Part shown: positions 1 to 11,289 of the stretch, piece after piece
Position numbering within the stretch: position 1 is the stretch's first letter
Layout of the letters: every line of letters starts with the position of its first letter
Source of the DNA: Deroplatys truncata
Taxonomy: Eukaryota; Arthropoda; Insecta; Mantodea; Mantidae
Direction: 5' to 3'
NCBI GenBank assembly: GCA_030765065.1
Contig: CM060983.1
Location: 231,472,753 to 231,536,752, forward strand
Length of the DNA: 64,000 bases
The notes under the pieces: generated by a model
What the model was told of the DNA's origin: nothing
The model's input: the letters and a program-made list of their open reading frames with translations, nothing else
The model's database searches: none
Translations under genes and position numbers: made by a program

Positions 1-1340
1 ACTATGATACACATGTATAATAAATGCCGTGGTATTCAAGCACCGCAGAACGTGCAGTATTATAAATGATCTTTCCTATTCCTGACCATTCATTCACCAT
101 CCCGACGTGTTTTCAGGCTAATAGAGAAATAAGTAAGATTGAGAAACACTATCAGTAAGCCTGAAGAATATTTTGAAATCTATAAAAATCTTGGACAGGT
201 AACAGGCTAGGGACAGATGTATCTGTGCAAGATTGGAAGTATGCTGCAAAGGAAACGAAGTCACCAGGATCCTGGCATGTTAAATTAAAGGCATCTAAAA
301 TTTTACGTTTTACCTCAAAGTTCTAGTGAGAGGTTAAGCAACTTATGGATCCGATTTGTGTGTAGGTAGACCATGCTGAAATGAGGCTAAAACCTTAGAA
401 ATGCTTATTGCAAGGAATTTAGATGTAGGTATAAAAGTTAAAGATGAGAAAAATTCATTAAAGAAACGTTTGGTGATAACTGGGAGGAAAATAAAAGCCT
501 TGTATTCTACAAGAGTTTAACATCTAAAAACGATTTTGCCAATGACGATAAAGAAGTAGGGAGCTGTTTGTGGGAATTTCTTGGATAATGAGGAAGGACA
601 ACTTAGAATTTGATATGTTTATTTTTGAACATTATTTATTAGTATTACATTTTAAACATACTAGTCATAAGATGTATGCGACATGAAAAACTGGTTAATT
701 TTGGTGAGCAAACTATGAAAGAGTGATTCATTGATATCCTTATGCGAAATTGGTGGAACAATTGTGAAAATTTACTTTTTTTAACTCAAATGAAATCAGA
801 AATGGTTATAATCATACAAATATTGCAAGAAGTAATTTATTAGCATTTTCAAACACATATTGAGAAGTAAATGCGAAAATGTTTGCACTTAATTGTAATT
901 TAGATTGTGTTTCCACCAAAACTCGCCAAGTCCACTAACGTTGTGTGCAAACCTCGCCTTATCCAAAACTAAATTTTGATTTACCGCTATATTATTTGAG
1001 ACTGATTTTCAGGAGAATACATGCATCTTTAATGGTCTAGTCCGGACATTATAACATTAAGAGAATTTTCAAATGTTTTGCTGTTTGCCTAATTTTAGTT
1101 TTTCACGTTTTCTGAAAATTCATTTTACCTGGATAAGGTGAGTTTTGCACTTGACGGCCTCAATTATCAAATGAATTTGTGGTTCAGTTGTAATGAACAA
1201 CATATTTGAGCAAGTTATTACACAGCTGGCAAGATGTCACTTATCTCTTAGCATGTGCCTATTGTTAACCAACAGAGATTCTGTTTTCACATCTAATTCT
1301 CTGATTACTGCACTTAATGCAAAATCTTCAAACATTTCAG
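1..1340. other. AT-rich stretch without a recognised gene
   Basis: No open frame here resembles a known protein and no repeat recurs elsewhere in the window. The end of the stretch, a pyrimidine-poor run ending TTTCAG at 1335-1340, is a plausible splice acceptor for the zinc-finger exon that follows, so this is probably intron sequence of that gene. That reading is inference. Confidence 0.5.
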
Positions 1341-2337
1341 ATTATGCACAGAAGCAGTTTCTGGTGGTAACAGTCATAAATCACCATTGCCCTCTGCTGA
1401 AGTATCAGGAAAAGGCACACGTTTCTGCAATGGAAAGGATCAAGCTGGATGTGAAAGTGATGTCAGCAAAACACCAAATATAGAGGAACATGTTCACTCA
1501 GATCAGTCTGGCAAATGTAATGATGCAGGGGAAATTTATAGTAGGACTTCACATTTGATTCATAAAGGTGAAAGGCCACACAAGTGTAACATTTGTGAGA
1601 GAAGCTTTACTCAGCTGTTTCATTTGAAAATGCATTGTTTGGTTCATGAGGGTAAAAACATACACCAGTGTAACATTTGTGAGAGAAACTTTACTCATTT
1701 GTCACATTTGAAAATGCATAGTTTGATTCATGAGGGTAAAAAGCCACACCAGTGTGAAACTTGTGGTAAGAGCTTTTCTCAGTTGTCTCATTTGAAAATG
1801 CATAATTTGATTCATGAGAGTAAGAGGCCATACAAATGTGAAATTTGTGATAACAGATTTACTCATTTGTCATCTTGGAAAGTTCATAATTTGATTCATG
1901 AGGGCAAAATACCACTTAAGTGTGAAATATGTGAGAAAAGCTTTAACTCATCAGATTTGAAAAGGCATAATTTGATTCACAGGCATAAACAGACACATAA
2001 GTGTGAAACTTGTGATAAGAGATATACTCAGTTGTCCAGTTTGAAAAGGCATAGTTTGATCTGTGGGGGTAAAAATCCACATGAGTGTGAAGTATGTGAA
2101 AAGAGGTTTACTGCCTTATCAGATTTGAAAAAGCATAATTTGTCTCATGAGGGTAGAAGGGCATACAAGTGTGAAACTTGTGCTAAGAGCTTTACTCAAC
2201 TGTCGCATTTGAAAATGCATAATTTAATTCATGAGGGTATAAAGCCACACAAATGTGAAACTTGTAATAAAGGGTTTACTGCATTGTCAAATTTGAAGAG
2301 ACATAATTTGATTCATCGGCGAGATAAAGCCATATAA
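1341..2337 (+). CDS. C2H2 zinc-finger protein, 3' exon
   Basis: This open stretch encodes nine tandem C2H2 fingers from about 1576 onward, each near 28 residues with linkers such as HEGKKPH and knuckles of the form CxxC-x12-HxxxH. Such proteins are normally nuclear DNA-binding regulators. Finger 5 (around 1920) is one residue short in its tip. In finger 6 (around 2000-2075) the last histidine is replaced by cysteine (HSLIC). A degenerate finger that has lost its cysteines lies just before finger 1 (about 1510-1565). No ATG begins the frame. It is open upstream to an AG at 1339-1340, so I read it as a terminal exon with the start further upstream. The frame ends at TAA 2335-2337, but a tenth finger start (CDICEQSF) follows at once in another frame, so the C terminus has probably been shortened by a frameshift. 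There is no sign of KRAB or ZAD domains in the visible part. Repeat-derived origin is possible, but the open frame argues for a host gene. Confidence 0.75.
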
Positions 2338-2467
2338 TTGTGACATTTGTGAACAGAGCTTTACTCTTTTGTATGTATTTATTATCAGGGATGTTTATTT
2401 TTTATTGGCATTCTTAGGAGGATATGAAGACTGTTTTACTTATTTTTGTCCCAAAAAGAAAGATTAA

Positions 2468-2473
2468 AATAAA
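2468..2473 (+). promoter_or_regulatory. AATAAA polyadenylation signal
   Basis: A canonical AATAAA lies about 130 bp after the zinc-finger stop codon, a normal distance for the last exon. It is a short motif in AT-rich sequence, so chance occurrence is possible. Confidence 0.4.
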
Positions 2474-3648
2474 ACTGAGGAACCACATTTCTTATTTGTT
2501 TTAGTGATAAGTCCTATAGCCGACATTTGGCAACTACAAATGGGCCTATAAATATTGGAAAAGGAACAAGAAAATAAGGAGCGTCACAAGAAGTGCTTTT
2601 ATGCGAGCATTATGACCAAATAGTCTAGATTCCAGCAAATGGTATCCTGTTGCTGAAACAGAAGCAAAGTTGGAAATGTTAAAGTGAGGTTCGAAGAGTT
2701 AAGAAATCTTGATTATCAGGTATTTGTCATGATGTGAGAACCTGATAAAATAGGGGTTTCATGACCAAAACAAATCTAAAGAGGAATATGCTTGTAAATA
2801 TGTTGAGGTTAAAATGGCCATAGAGGGAAAATCTAAAGAAAGTGATGATGTAAGCAAAGCAGAAGGTGCTAACCATAAAAGGACATGGAAACTCCCATAA
2901 ATTTAATCTAAAACCTTGGTAGGATTATAAAGGAATAGTTAACATTTTGAGGGCAATTTACTAAGATGTACCAGTACCAATGCATAGATGCAGGGGACAA
3001 CTTTTTGTCAGCTGTACCAAACGCTTATGCTAGGGAACTAATAGAGCTGAAAATTATACTAAAGCTTCAGAAGCCTTAAGTCGTAATTTGGAAAGAAAGG
3101 TAATATGTTAGTTGAATTTATTTAAAGGTAAATAAATTCAATACACATCACTGTTTCTAGCTTCTTTTCATTACAATATCCAAGTTAGTTGAAGTTTAAT
3201 TTTGAGAACATCTTTCATTGGTGTAATAGAATACAGTATCAGAGTATTCATGATTGTCTGATAAACTTGAGTAATATTTGAGGTCATTAGAGTTTTTTGA
3301 TATGGCTATATAGCTTTCATTAATTGAGTCATGTATTCCTGAAGATCTACTCAGAATGTGACTGACACAGTCTATTGTTGTAGCAAGAATAAATGATCTG
3401 AACAAGCTTATGAAATCAGGGAGAAGAGAGAATTTCAATTACCATGTCCAGATTTAAGTTTGAGAAGGTAGAGGAGTGAAGGAAAGGAAAATGATGAATT
3501 CGAAGACAGGTGAAGTTGTTGGTTACTGTGCCATAATGTTCCTTTCCAAAATTGTTATTAGACGGGGTTTTGGATTGATGGTTTCATATGTTTTCAGACA
3601 ACATGAATTCGTAAAGGTTGAATTGGGATAACCCTTTCAAGGAACATC
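2474..3648. other. Intergenic, nothing recognised
   Basis: AT-rich unique-looking sequence. No frame resembles a known family, and no repeat unit is shared with the rest of the window. Confidence 0.5.
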
Positions 3649-3925
3649 GTCCTCCGTAGTGTAGTGGTTATCATGCTAGCCTCCAGTTAACAAGGTCGTG
3701 GGTTCAAACTCGGCGGAGAGCAATATAGTTTTTCGGGCATAAAAATTCTTTGCATGGTTTCCTTTGGAAGGGAAGTAAAGCCAGTAGTCCCGTGTTGTAG
3801 ATTTACGGCACGTAAAAGAACCTCAAGCCGGATAAAGAGGCTTCTGAGCTTTATTACTGGTCTTTCACGCCCAATATAGAATGGGACGCTAAGAACCACA
3901 GCAGTTAAAGTGTCCAATTTAATTT
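3649..3925 (+). repeat. tRNA-derived SINE, copy 1
   Basis: The head is tRNA-like, with a box A-like GTGTAGTGGTTA and a box B-like GGGTTCAAACT. Its first and last bases (CCTCCG / CGGAG) could pair as an acceptor stem. It continues into a tRNA-unrelated body with GGAAGTAAAGCC and GGCACGTAAAAGAACC, and ends near TCCAATTTAATTTTT. Six related copies occur in the window (here, 27838, 46014, 48781, 49272, 55831). Such elements are transcribed by RNA polymerase III and mobilised by a LINE. This copy abuts the B fragment that starts at 3926. Confidence 0.8.
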
Positions 3926-4222
3926 TTCCTATTTTGGAACATACGTGGAATTCGAACAGGTCTTACACAGGTTGAATTTTTAGGCAACAAGAATAATCCT
4001 TTGGTCGTATGTTTATAAGAGACTAAGTTCCGTCTGCAAGATAGCTTTCAAAACAGGTACGGTGTGATCTTATACCCGAGGAGGGTACCATGATGCTCAT
4101 CAGAGATGATATATTTGTTGAATCTGTATCTATACAATCTGAAATTCAGTGAGTGGCTGTAAGGATTAAACTGCCATCCATCCGATTTATCATTTGTAAC
4201 ATTTATCTGCCTCCATCTGATA
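3926..4222 (+). mobile_element. Fragment of I-like element B (copy 0), ORF2 start
   Basis: The sequence aligns with the start of ORF2 of the B copy at about 60930-61240, covering the endonuclease N-terminus, in decayed form. It breaks off at 4222, where the 5' end of another B element (CCCCCAGGGGCC) begins. I interpret it as an older B copy invaded by the next one. Its continuation on the far side is not in this window, because Harbinger and Gypsy sequence intervenes. Confidence 0.65.
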
Positions 4223-5416
4223 CCCCCAGGGGCCTGCTTCGGTAGGTACGGGATTGGCGCTCCCGGGGTCCCGAGCCACACTCTCGATTGGGTTCCTCTA
4301 AGAGGTGAGAGGGCTTATGTCAAACGCCCAATCAACTGTGTCCACATGCGTGTTTGACCAACGTCTAGTTACCTCCCTGGACACAATCCGACAGATATCC
4401 CTGCACGGGACGGAGGAGGGGAGTCGCAAAGAGGGTTGGGTAATGCGTAATTACCAGTATCGCCTGCGCCTGAGTATCATGTAGGAGTGTGTTCGTATCC
4501 ACTGATAAAGGTCAGTCCCGGGAAGGGGCCATTGCATGAGCTGTTACACTCCTGAAGGCGATTGGGTCCCTCTGTCTATGAATTGGGAGGTGAGACCCTA
4601 AGGTGAGCAAGGTCCAGGCCAGGACTCTCACCTAAGCCGGAGTGGCGCCCAGGATGTGAGCATGCAATCAGAGACATTTGCAATGGTGGAGGATTTTTTT
4701 CGCCATGGAAAAATCCAAAACAAAAAAACAGGTAAATGGAAAAGAGGTAGTCGAGTGTTGTGGTCCTCGCTACTTAGTAATTCATACAACAGAGCAAGGT
4801 AAGAAGTTTACATCGGTGAACCCTTTAATAGTGCAGAAGGGTCTCGATAAAATAGCTGGTACTGTGAAGTCAGTTCGAAGTGGGTTCGTCCTCGTCGTGA
4901 CCGGGGGGCGCAAGATAGGCTCCTGCTTTCTTTACATTTAGTTCCATGTCGCACCCTCGCCATCACTTCCATTTTCTGTGGTCTCCGTTTCTTACCATTC
5001 ACACCACGTCTATTCGCACTATCAGTTCCTTCACTTCCTTGCCGGCCTACCTTGCGTGCGGAACGCCCACATATTGGTCCACTTAAGTATTTGACCCTTT
5101 TGTTTCTTTCCTCCTCCGTGGATACAGCCTGACGGATATCCGCGCACTGCGTGAGTGGGTAATGGCGTCACCCCCAACACCCGGGGTCATCATGTAAGGT
5201 CTGTGTGCGTATTCGCTGTTCAACTGCAGTCCCGCGGAGGGGCCATTACTTGCGCTGCTGACTCCCGATGGCCATTGGGTCCCTCTGTCTTTGTCCTGGG
5301 AGCTATGACCCGAGGGTGAGACCTGTATAGATAGGCCACTCACCCAAGCCGGGGTAACGCCCGGGGAGTCAGCTCGAGATCGGAGACGGTTCCAATGGTG
5401 GAGGATTTCATCCGTC

Positions 5417-6690
5417 ATGAAGACCTCTTTCTCCAATTATCTAGTAAGCGCTGTAGTTTTTGAAAAGGAAGTAACGCCACCGTCATTTGTTTGTTACTTA
5501 GTTATTACACCCGTTTTGAGGAAGGGACGTCTGCGAAGCTGAATCCTTTTATAATTCAATAGGGCCTCGCTGGTGCGGTTCAGTCCTGCAGTCGGCTACG
5601 TAATGGTTGTTTGTTGGTGGAGAGTAAGACCGAACTGCAGACCAAAACCTTGTTGCGAGTCACACTTCTCCACGGGTATCCCATCCTTGTGGAGAAGCAC
5701 CGCACTTTAAATTCCTGTAGGGGTGTATCACCACCTATTGCCTTGATGGAATGTCGGACGAAGACCTGCTCCAGTACCTCTGACCAAGGAGTAACGGCCG
5801 TACATAGGATGCAAACTAGACGAGATGGTGTGTTAGTACCCACCCTACGTTATTTACAATTTTTGATGGCGTAGAACTGCCCACGAATATTGCTGCTGGG
5901 TACAAGCGTATTCCTGTGAGGTCCTATATACCCAGGCCTTTGCGTTGTTTTAAATGCCAACGTTTTGGTCATACACAAGTTTCTTGCAAGAGATCCGTTT
6001 CTATCTGTGCCTCGTGTGCTCAGACCTCACACAATGGCGACTATTCGTCGCTTCCCGTCTGTGAGAATTGTAACGGGTCCCATTCTGCATCCTATTCTAC
6101 CTGTACACGGTACTTGGACGAAAAGGCGATCCAGGAACTCCGGGTCAAGGAGAAAATTTCCTTTGCTGATGCCCGGAGGCGTTACCAAGCACACCAACCT
6201 GCGCTCCTACGTTCGGGTACCTTTAATTTCGTTGCCTCGCCAGTCCAACGGCAGATGCTGTAACGCAGACCTGGACAATGACTGCCTCGAACGACTCTAC
6301 CACCCGGTCGTCCATTTCTTGCACTGTCTCCAAGCTGTCTAAACCTCGTTCAAAAGACATAAAATACGCAGACCCGCAGAAGCAGTCCAAGCAGAAATAT
6401 AGGAAGGAAGATTTTCTTAAAGGCCCTCCGCGTGCGCGCAGTAAGAAAAGTTCATCCTCTACTCGGAGGTTGCAGCCCCAGGATGCTCCTGCGACAAGCC
6501 GCGCTCAGCGGCACCCTCATCCATTGCCACCCAGAACCGATTCTCGGCGCTTGAATCTGTTTCTGCACTGAGCGCGTGGGCCCCCCTTCGAGGAGCTTAT
6601 GGAGTCTGACCAACTCCATACCAAAAGCCCGAGCCCCAAGGTTAAGCAAAATGTTATTTTGAGCCGCCTTTCTAAGCAGACAGTTTATTC
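5417..6690 (+). pseudogene. Family A copy 1 ORF1 (Gag-like, CCHC knuckles), broken
   Basis: The start corresponds to the ATG of copy 2 ORF1 (37526). The middle holds retrotransposon zinc knuckles, clearest at 5930-6115: CFKCQRFGHTQVSC, then CASC and CENCNGSHSASYSTC. This cluster is typical of Gag-like RNA-binding proteins of I- and Jockey-type LINEs, which package the element RNA. A basic, proline/serine-rich tail follows (about 6280-6570). At least three frame changes separate the recognisable blocks, so no complete protein can be made. Confidence 0.75.
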
Positions 6691-6699
6691 CTTTTATTC

Positions 6700-9600
6700 A
6701 TGGCTATCTTGACCTGGAATTTACGTGGTGTATGATCGCATAGGGCGGAGCTGCAACGTTTAATGCGTTTCCATTCACCTATGGTCGTGTGTTTGCAGGA
6801 GACCAAGCTTCGCTCTCACGATCCTTTTGATCTCCGAGGGTATACTCCGGTTCGCTACGTTCTTGCACCGGATGAGGGTACTCCTGCTCATGGAGGTGTC
6901 ATGCTATTTGTGCGTAACGACGTTCGTTTTCAGACTCTCAAACTTATGTGCGACTGGCAAGCTGTTGCCGTTAGACTTCACTTACCCGGCTTTTTCTTCT
7001 ATTTGCTCCGTATATTCACCTCCATCGTCTCCCCTCACTAACGCGGACATTCTAGATCTCCTGTCCGCTCTCCCATCACCCCCTGTGGGGTTCGGCAAGG
7101 GCTTGTGCAAGGGGAACGCTTCTTTCTGACATTTTTGCTCAGTTCAACCTCTCCATCTTCAATACAGGTGAGCCTACTTTTCTTTCCGATTCTTCTGGTA
7201 GATTCTCTCACTTGGGCCTTGAAGTTTGCTCCATCCAGCTTGCTTGTCGTCTGCAGTGGAACGTCGTCGCTGATACCTACTCCAGCTATCATTACGCCCT
7301 GCATCGTTTCTCTTCTGTCTCACCACGTCCAGCATTCCAGAGCACCTACCTGGCATTTTAGTAAAGCCGACTGGAGACTGTACTCCAGCCTCGTGTCTTT
7401 TGTGGACCAGCTCTTCACTGACGTTAACCAAATGGTGCAGCACCTTACCTTTACGATCGTCTCCCCGCCGAACGTACAATTTCCGGTCCTCCCACCCTTG
7501 GCGTATCTGTTCCGTGGTGGACCGAGGACTGTCGGGACGCCGTTGGTGCCCGTAGAGCTGCGCTTGGGGTGTTTCGGCGACACCCTACGCTCGATAATTT
7601 GGTTACCTTTAAACAATCGCGCGCCAGGGCTCGTCGCATTATTCAGGATAGCAAGAAGGCGCCCTGGACTCGTTTTGTCGTGTCTTGTAATCGCTTCACG
7701 CCTTCCTCTGTAGTTTGTGATAAACTTCGTCTCTTCTCCGGTAAGGTGTCGCATTGTACTGTGTCTGGCCTTCAGGTTCCCAATGCCAACATCGTGGATC
7801 CGGCTGCCATTGCTAAGACTCTGGGTGCTGCCTTTGAGGCGGTTTCCAGTTCTGATCATTATTCCGCCGGCTTTCGCACTCTCAAAGGCCGGCTGGATTC
7901 CGTGACCTATAGTTTTCGGTCTCCTAATCAGGAATGTTATAATGAATGAGGGAGCTGGAGCACGCCCTCCGTTTATCTCGGCACTGCACTCCTAGGCCGG
8001 ACGGCATTCATTAAGGCACGTTTCAGCCGACAGTAGACTCTTTCTCTTACAGGTCTATAAACGTATTTTCCTTCAGTTTAGCGCGAAGCCACCACTGTCC
8101 CTATTATAGTGATAGGTGCTCTTATTGGAGGAAGTTGGGGTTTAGCAATTCAATGACTCAAGACACTTATCTAACATTGGTAAAAAAAATATTTAATAAA
8201 ATGTGTGAATGCGAAGCGAAATGTGAATTTTAACATGGTTAATATCCCTAACTGCTAATCCTACACCTACCTATAACTAATAACAATACAGAATTTATTC
8301 CCTACACAATACTCGTTCCCTAAATGAGATAGCTCACTGATTTGGTCTCCTTTAAGGTAAGTTCCGAGTTTGATAGTAAACCAAAGTACAGACTAATACT
8401 CGTTACTCACTTAGTAGCAGGACCAAACCCTTCAGCTGGCAGAGCATCATCAAGACAAGAGTCCGGCTTATCATCTGTTGTCAGACTATTTAAATGAATC
8501 CTCTGGGTCGCTGTCCCTCCCTCTTGGCTGTGTGTGTTTAAACTTAGTCATGCAGTATTACATCCTGTCACCAGATAGCACGTAGGCTTGTGGTTTTAAA
8601 TGAGGAGATTAACTTATGAAACAATTAGATGAAGTTTGCCAAGTTCATAAATGTCCTTGTTTCATTAAACCAAACAATAAGGATATGTTTTGGCAGTAGG
8701 AGCCCCAGGTTGCGTTATAAGTATGAATTAAATTACCCAAGGCTAGAGGTGTAATTACGTATGGGTAACAACAATATTTGGCGCTCAGTTGGAATTAATG
8801 AATTACCAAAAATTACATACATGAATTTGAATACATGAGGAGAGCATGAATACATGAGGAGAGCATGAATACATGAGGAGAGCAACACTATAGTATACTT
8901 AAGCCTGGGAGGGATCGCCAACTTCCTTCCAGCTACCGCCATATCTCCCTCACCAGTTGCATTTGCAAGGTGATGGAGAGCATGATCAACGGCCGTTTGA
9001 CACGGTGGCTTGAGTCTCAGAACATTCTGGCGGAAGTTCAGTACGGGTTTCGTCGCCATCGTTCTACCGTCGACCATCTGGTATCTGTTGACGCTTATTA
9101 TGAACAAGAAAGTGTCAAAACTGGCTGTGTTTTTTGACCTGGAGAAAGCTTAGGACACTTGTTGGAGGGGCGGCATTTTACGTACACTCCACGCATGGAA
9201 TATAATTTTGTCGTCTTCCCATGTTTCTTCGGGAGTTTATGACGGACCGCTTCTTTCGTGTACGTGTGGACTCGGTTTTATCTATTCGTTTTATTCAGGA
9301 GAATAGCTCTGTACTCAGTGTCACATTTTTTGCGATTGCTATCAACCCCATTGTTGAGTGTGTTCCACTTGGTATTTCATCGTTCCTTTTCGTTGACGAT
9401 TTGGTCATTTGTTGCTTTTTACGGCGTACCTGTCTGCTCGAACGCCATCTCCAGAGCTGTATCGACTGCCTGTACGCCTGGAGTAACGCCAACGGCTTTA
9501 CTTTCTCCGCCGAGAAATCCGCGTGTGTCAATTTCTGGCGCCGGAAGGCTTTCCATTCGCACTCTCCATCTTGGGCCGGATAGTCTAGCATTTGCAGACG

Positions 9601-11013
9601 AGGCGAAATTTTTGGGGTTGATCTCTGATTGAAAGCTGGGCTGGACGTCACACAGTTCGTTTTTAAAAGTGTGGCCGTTCTCTTAATCGTTTACGTGTTT
9701 TAAGAGGCACATATTGGGTAGCTGATCGGACAGTCCTTCTGCGTCTTTATCGCTCATTGGTCCGATCCAAGCTTGGTTACGGGTGCATTGTCTATTCATC
9801 GGCACGTCCATCTGTGTTACGTCGCTTGAATGCCATTCACCATCGTGGTATAAGAGTCGCTACAAGGACCTTTCCAACTAGCCCTGTACCCAGTCTGTGT
9901 GCTGAAGCTGCAGACCCTCCGCTGTCCATCAGGCCTAAGATGCTTTTGTGCAGCTATGCCGGTCGAATCTCAAGTTTGCCTGACCACCCGTCATTCGAGG
10001 TATTTGTCGTGGATTCGCTTGATCGGCAATATTTGGTTCCTCTGTATTGCTCCCTCCAGGGGTTGGATTTCGCCAGCTTCTTCGGCATTTGGACGTTACG
10101 CCAGTGCCGACCCTTCGCGTGGGCGAAAGACGGTTCTCTCCTTGGTTGTGTGCTGAGGTCCACTGTCACCTTGGGTTAACGTCAATGCCGATGAATGAAA
10201 CCCCTTCTTCAGTTCTTAGATTAGCGTTTTCAGAACTTCAGCCGAAATTCGGGGAATTTCATTTTATATATACTGATGGGTTAAGACTGACGTTGGAGTA
10301 GGGTGTGCCTTTATTTTTGGTCAGCATAGTCTTACCTTTCGTTTACCGGGGCAATGTTCGATTTTTACCGCCGAACCTTTTAGTGTTTATCAATCTCTTT
10401 TGTACATCCAGCCGCACGACTTACGGCATTGTGTTTTTACAGACTCTGAATGCCCTTCAGAGTATTAACGCGCTGTACAATTATCACCCCCTCGTACAGC
10501 GCATACATGATCTCCATTCGCTTTGTGCTTCTGGCATCAGCGTCTGCGTGTGTATTCCAGTTCACGTGGCATCTCGGCGAACGAGTCTGCCGACGCTTCT
10601 GCCAAATCGGCAATTTTATCACCCAGATGTTTTACATTGTTGTTCCCTTCACAGATTTTTATGTTAGTTTACTTCGCCGTATCCTCTCGCTTTGGCGCGA
10701 TGAGTAGACGGCCCTCCGGGGGAACAAGTTACGGGAGGTTAAACCTCTCCCTGGGTTACCTCTTCTCGTCGGGAGGAGGTAATTTTAGCTCGTTTACGTA
10801 TCGGTCATTTCCTTTTTAGTCACAGGACCTGCTCAGTGGCGACCTCGCTCCACTCTGTGAGCAGTGTGATACGCCCTTAACAGTGCGTCACCTTTTAGCA
10901 GATTGTCAAGTTTTAGCTCCATTTCGCGTTCGTGTCTCTGCCTGTTGGCAGACGACGCGCATGCTGTAGGATGTCTTTTACGTTTTGAGTGACAGTGGTG
11001 TTAGTGGGCGCAT
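6700..11013 (+). pseudogene. Family A copy 1 ORF2 (endonuclease-RT-RNase H), broken
   Basis: The start ATG at 6700 opens MAILTWNLRG, the usual APE endonuclease beginning with its catalytic asparagine. VCLQETKL (about 6790) carries the conserved glutamate. The reverse transcriptase begins near 7960 and resumes after the MITE at about 8900. FVDDLVI near 9390 is the FVDD active-site motif. An RNase H remnant near 10265 still shows YTDG. The frame is broken many times and interrupted by 790 bp of foreign DNA. The family needs this protein for target nicking and cDNA synthesis; this copy cannot supply it. Confidence 0.75.
8104..8893 (+). mobile_element. MITE-like insertion with TA target duplication
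   Basis: Copies 2 and 3 of element A read straight through this site (CCCTATACTTAAG at about 40290 and 43325), while here 790 bp intervene. The insert is flanked by TA (8102-8103 and 8894-8895). It has short imperfect inverted ends, TTATAGTGATAGGTGCTC on the left against CTATAGTGTTGCTCTCC on the reversed right. That fits a non-autonomous Tc1/mariner-type element. It contains no ORF of note. Near the right end a 19-bp unit (GAATACATGAGGAGAGCAT) is repeated three times (8828-8884). An internal TTTGGCGCTCAG near 8775 looks slightly like an LTR primer site, but no LTR pair is visible. Confidence 0.6.
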
Positions 11014-11252
11014 TTGATGCGCTGAATGTCTTTTAGTTTTGTGATTTTATATTGTAATGGGGCTCTTCTCCCCGTTGGACATATGGCGCTCTTGTCACTT
11101 GCGTTCTACAGTTCTTGACCCGTTTTATTGTTTTATTTACCATGTCTTTGGTGCGGTGGTCTTTAGAATTTGTTGACTTGTGTTTTCGTGTTTTAGACTA
11201 AGCGGGTTTGTGTCCCGTATTTTGGTTTTTGCATTTTAAATTTTGTACGTTG

Positions 11253-11289
11253 TAAGGGCGCTGATGACGTTTGATGTTTAGCACCCTTA
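11253..11289 (+). other. 3'-terminal hairpin of element A copy 1
   Basis: TAAGGGCGCT and AGCACCCTTA can pair (one mismatch) around a loop of about 17 nt just before the ATC-rich tail. The same hairpin occurs perfectly paired in copies 2 and 3. Confidence 0.55.

Noticed and set aside
1193-1483. 96-codon ORF overlapping the zinc-finger exon
   Set aside because: Different frame from the fingers, no family match, and it spans the likely intron-exon border.
8733-8893. End of a solo LTR with a primer-binding site (TTTGGCGCTCAG)
   Set aside because: No second LTR or LTR start could be placed, and the insert is fully explained by TA flanks and short inverted ends.
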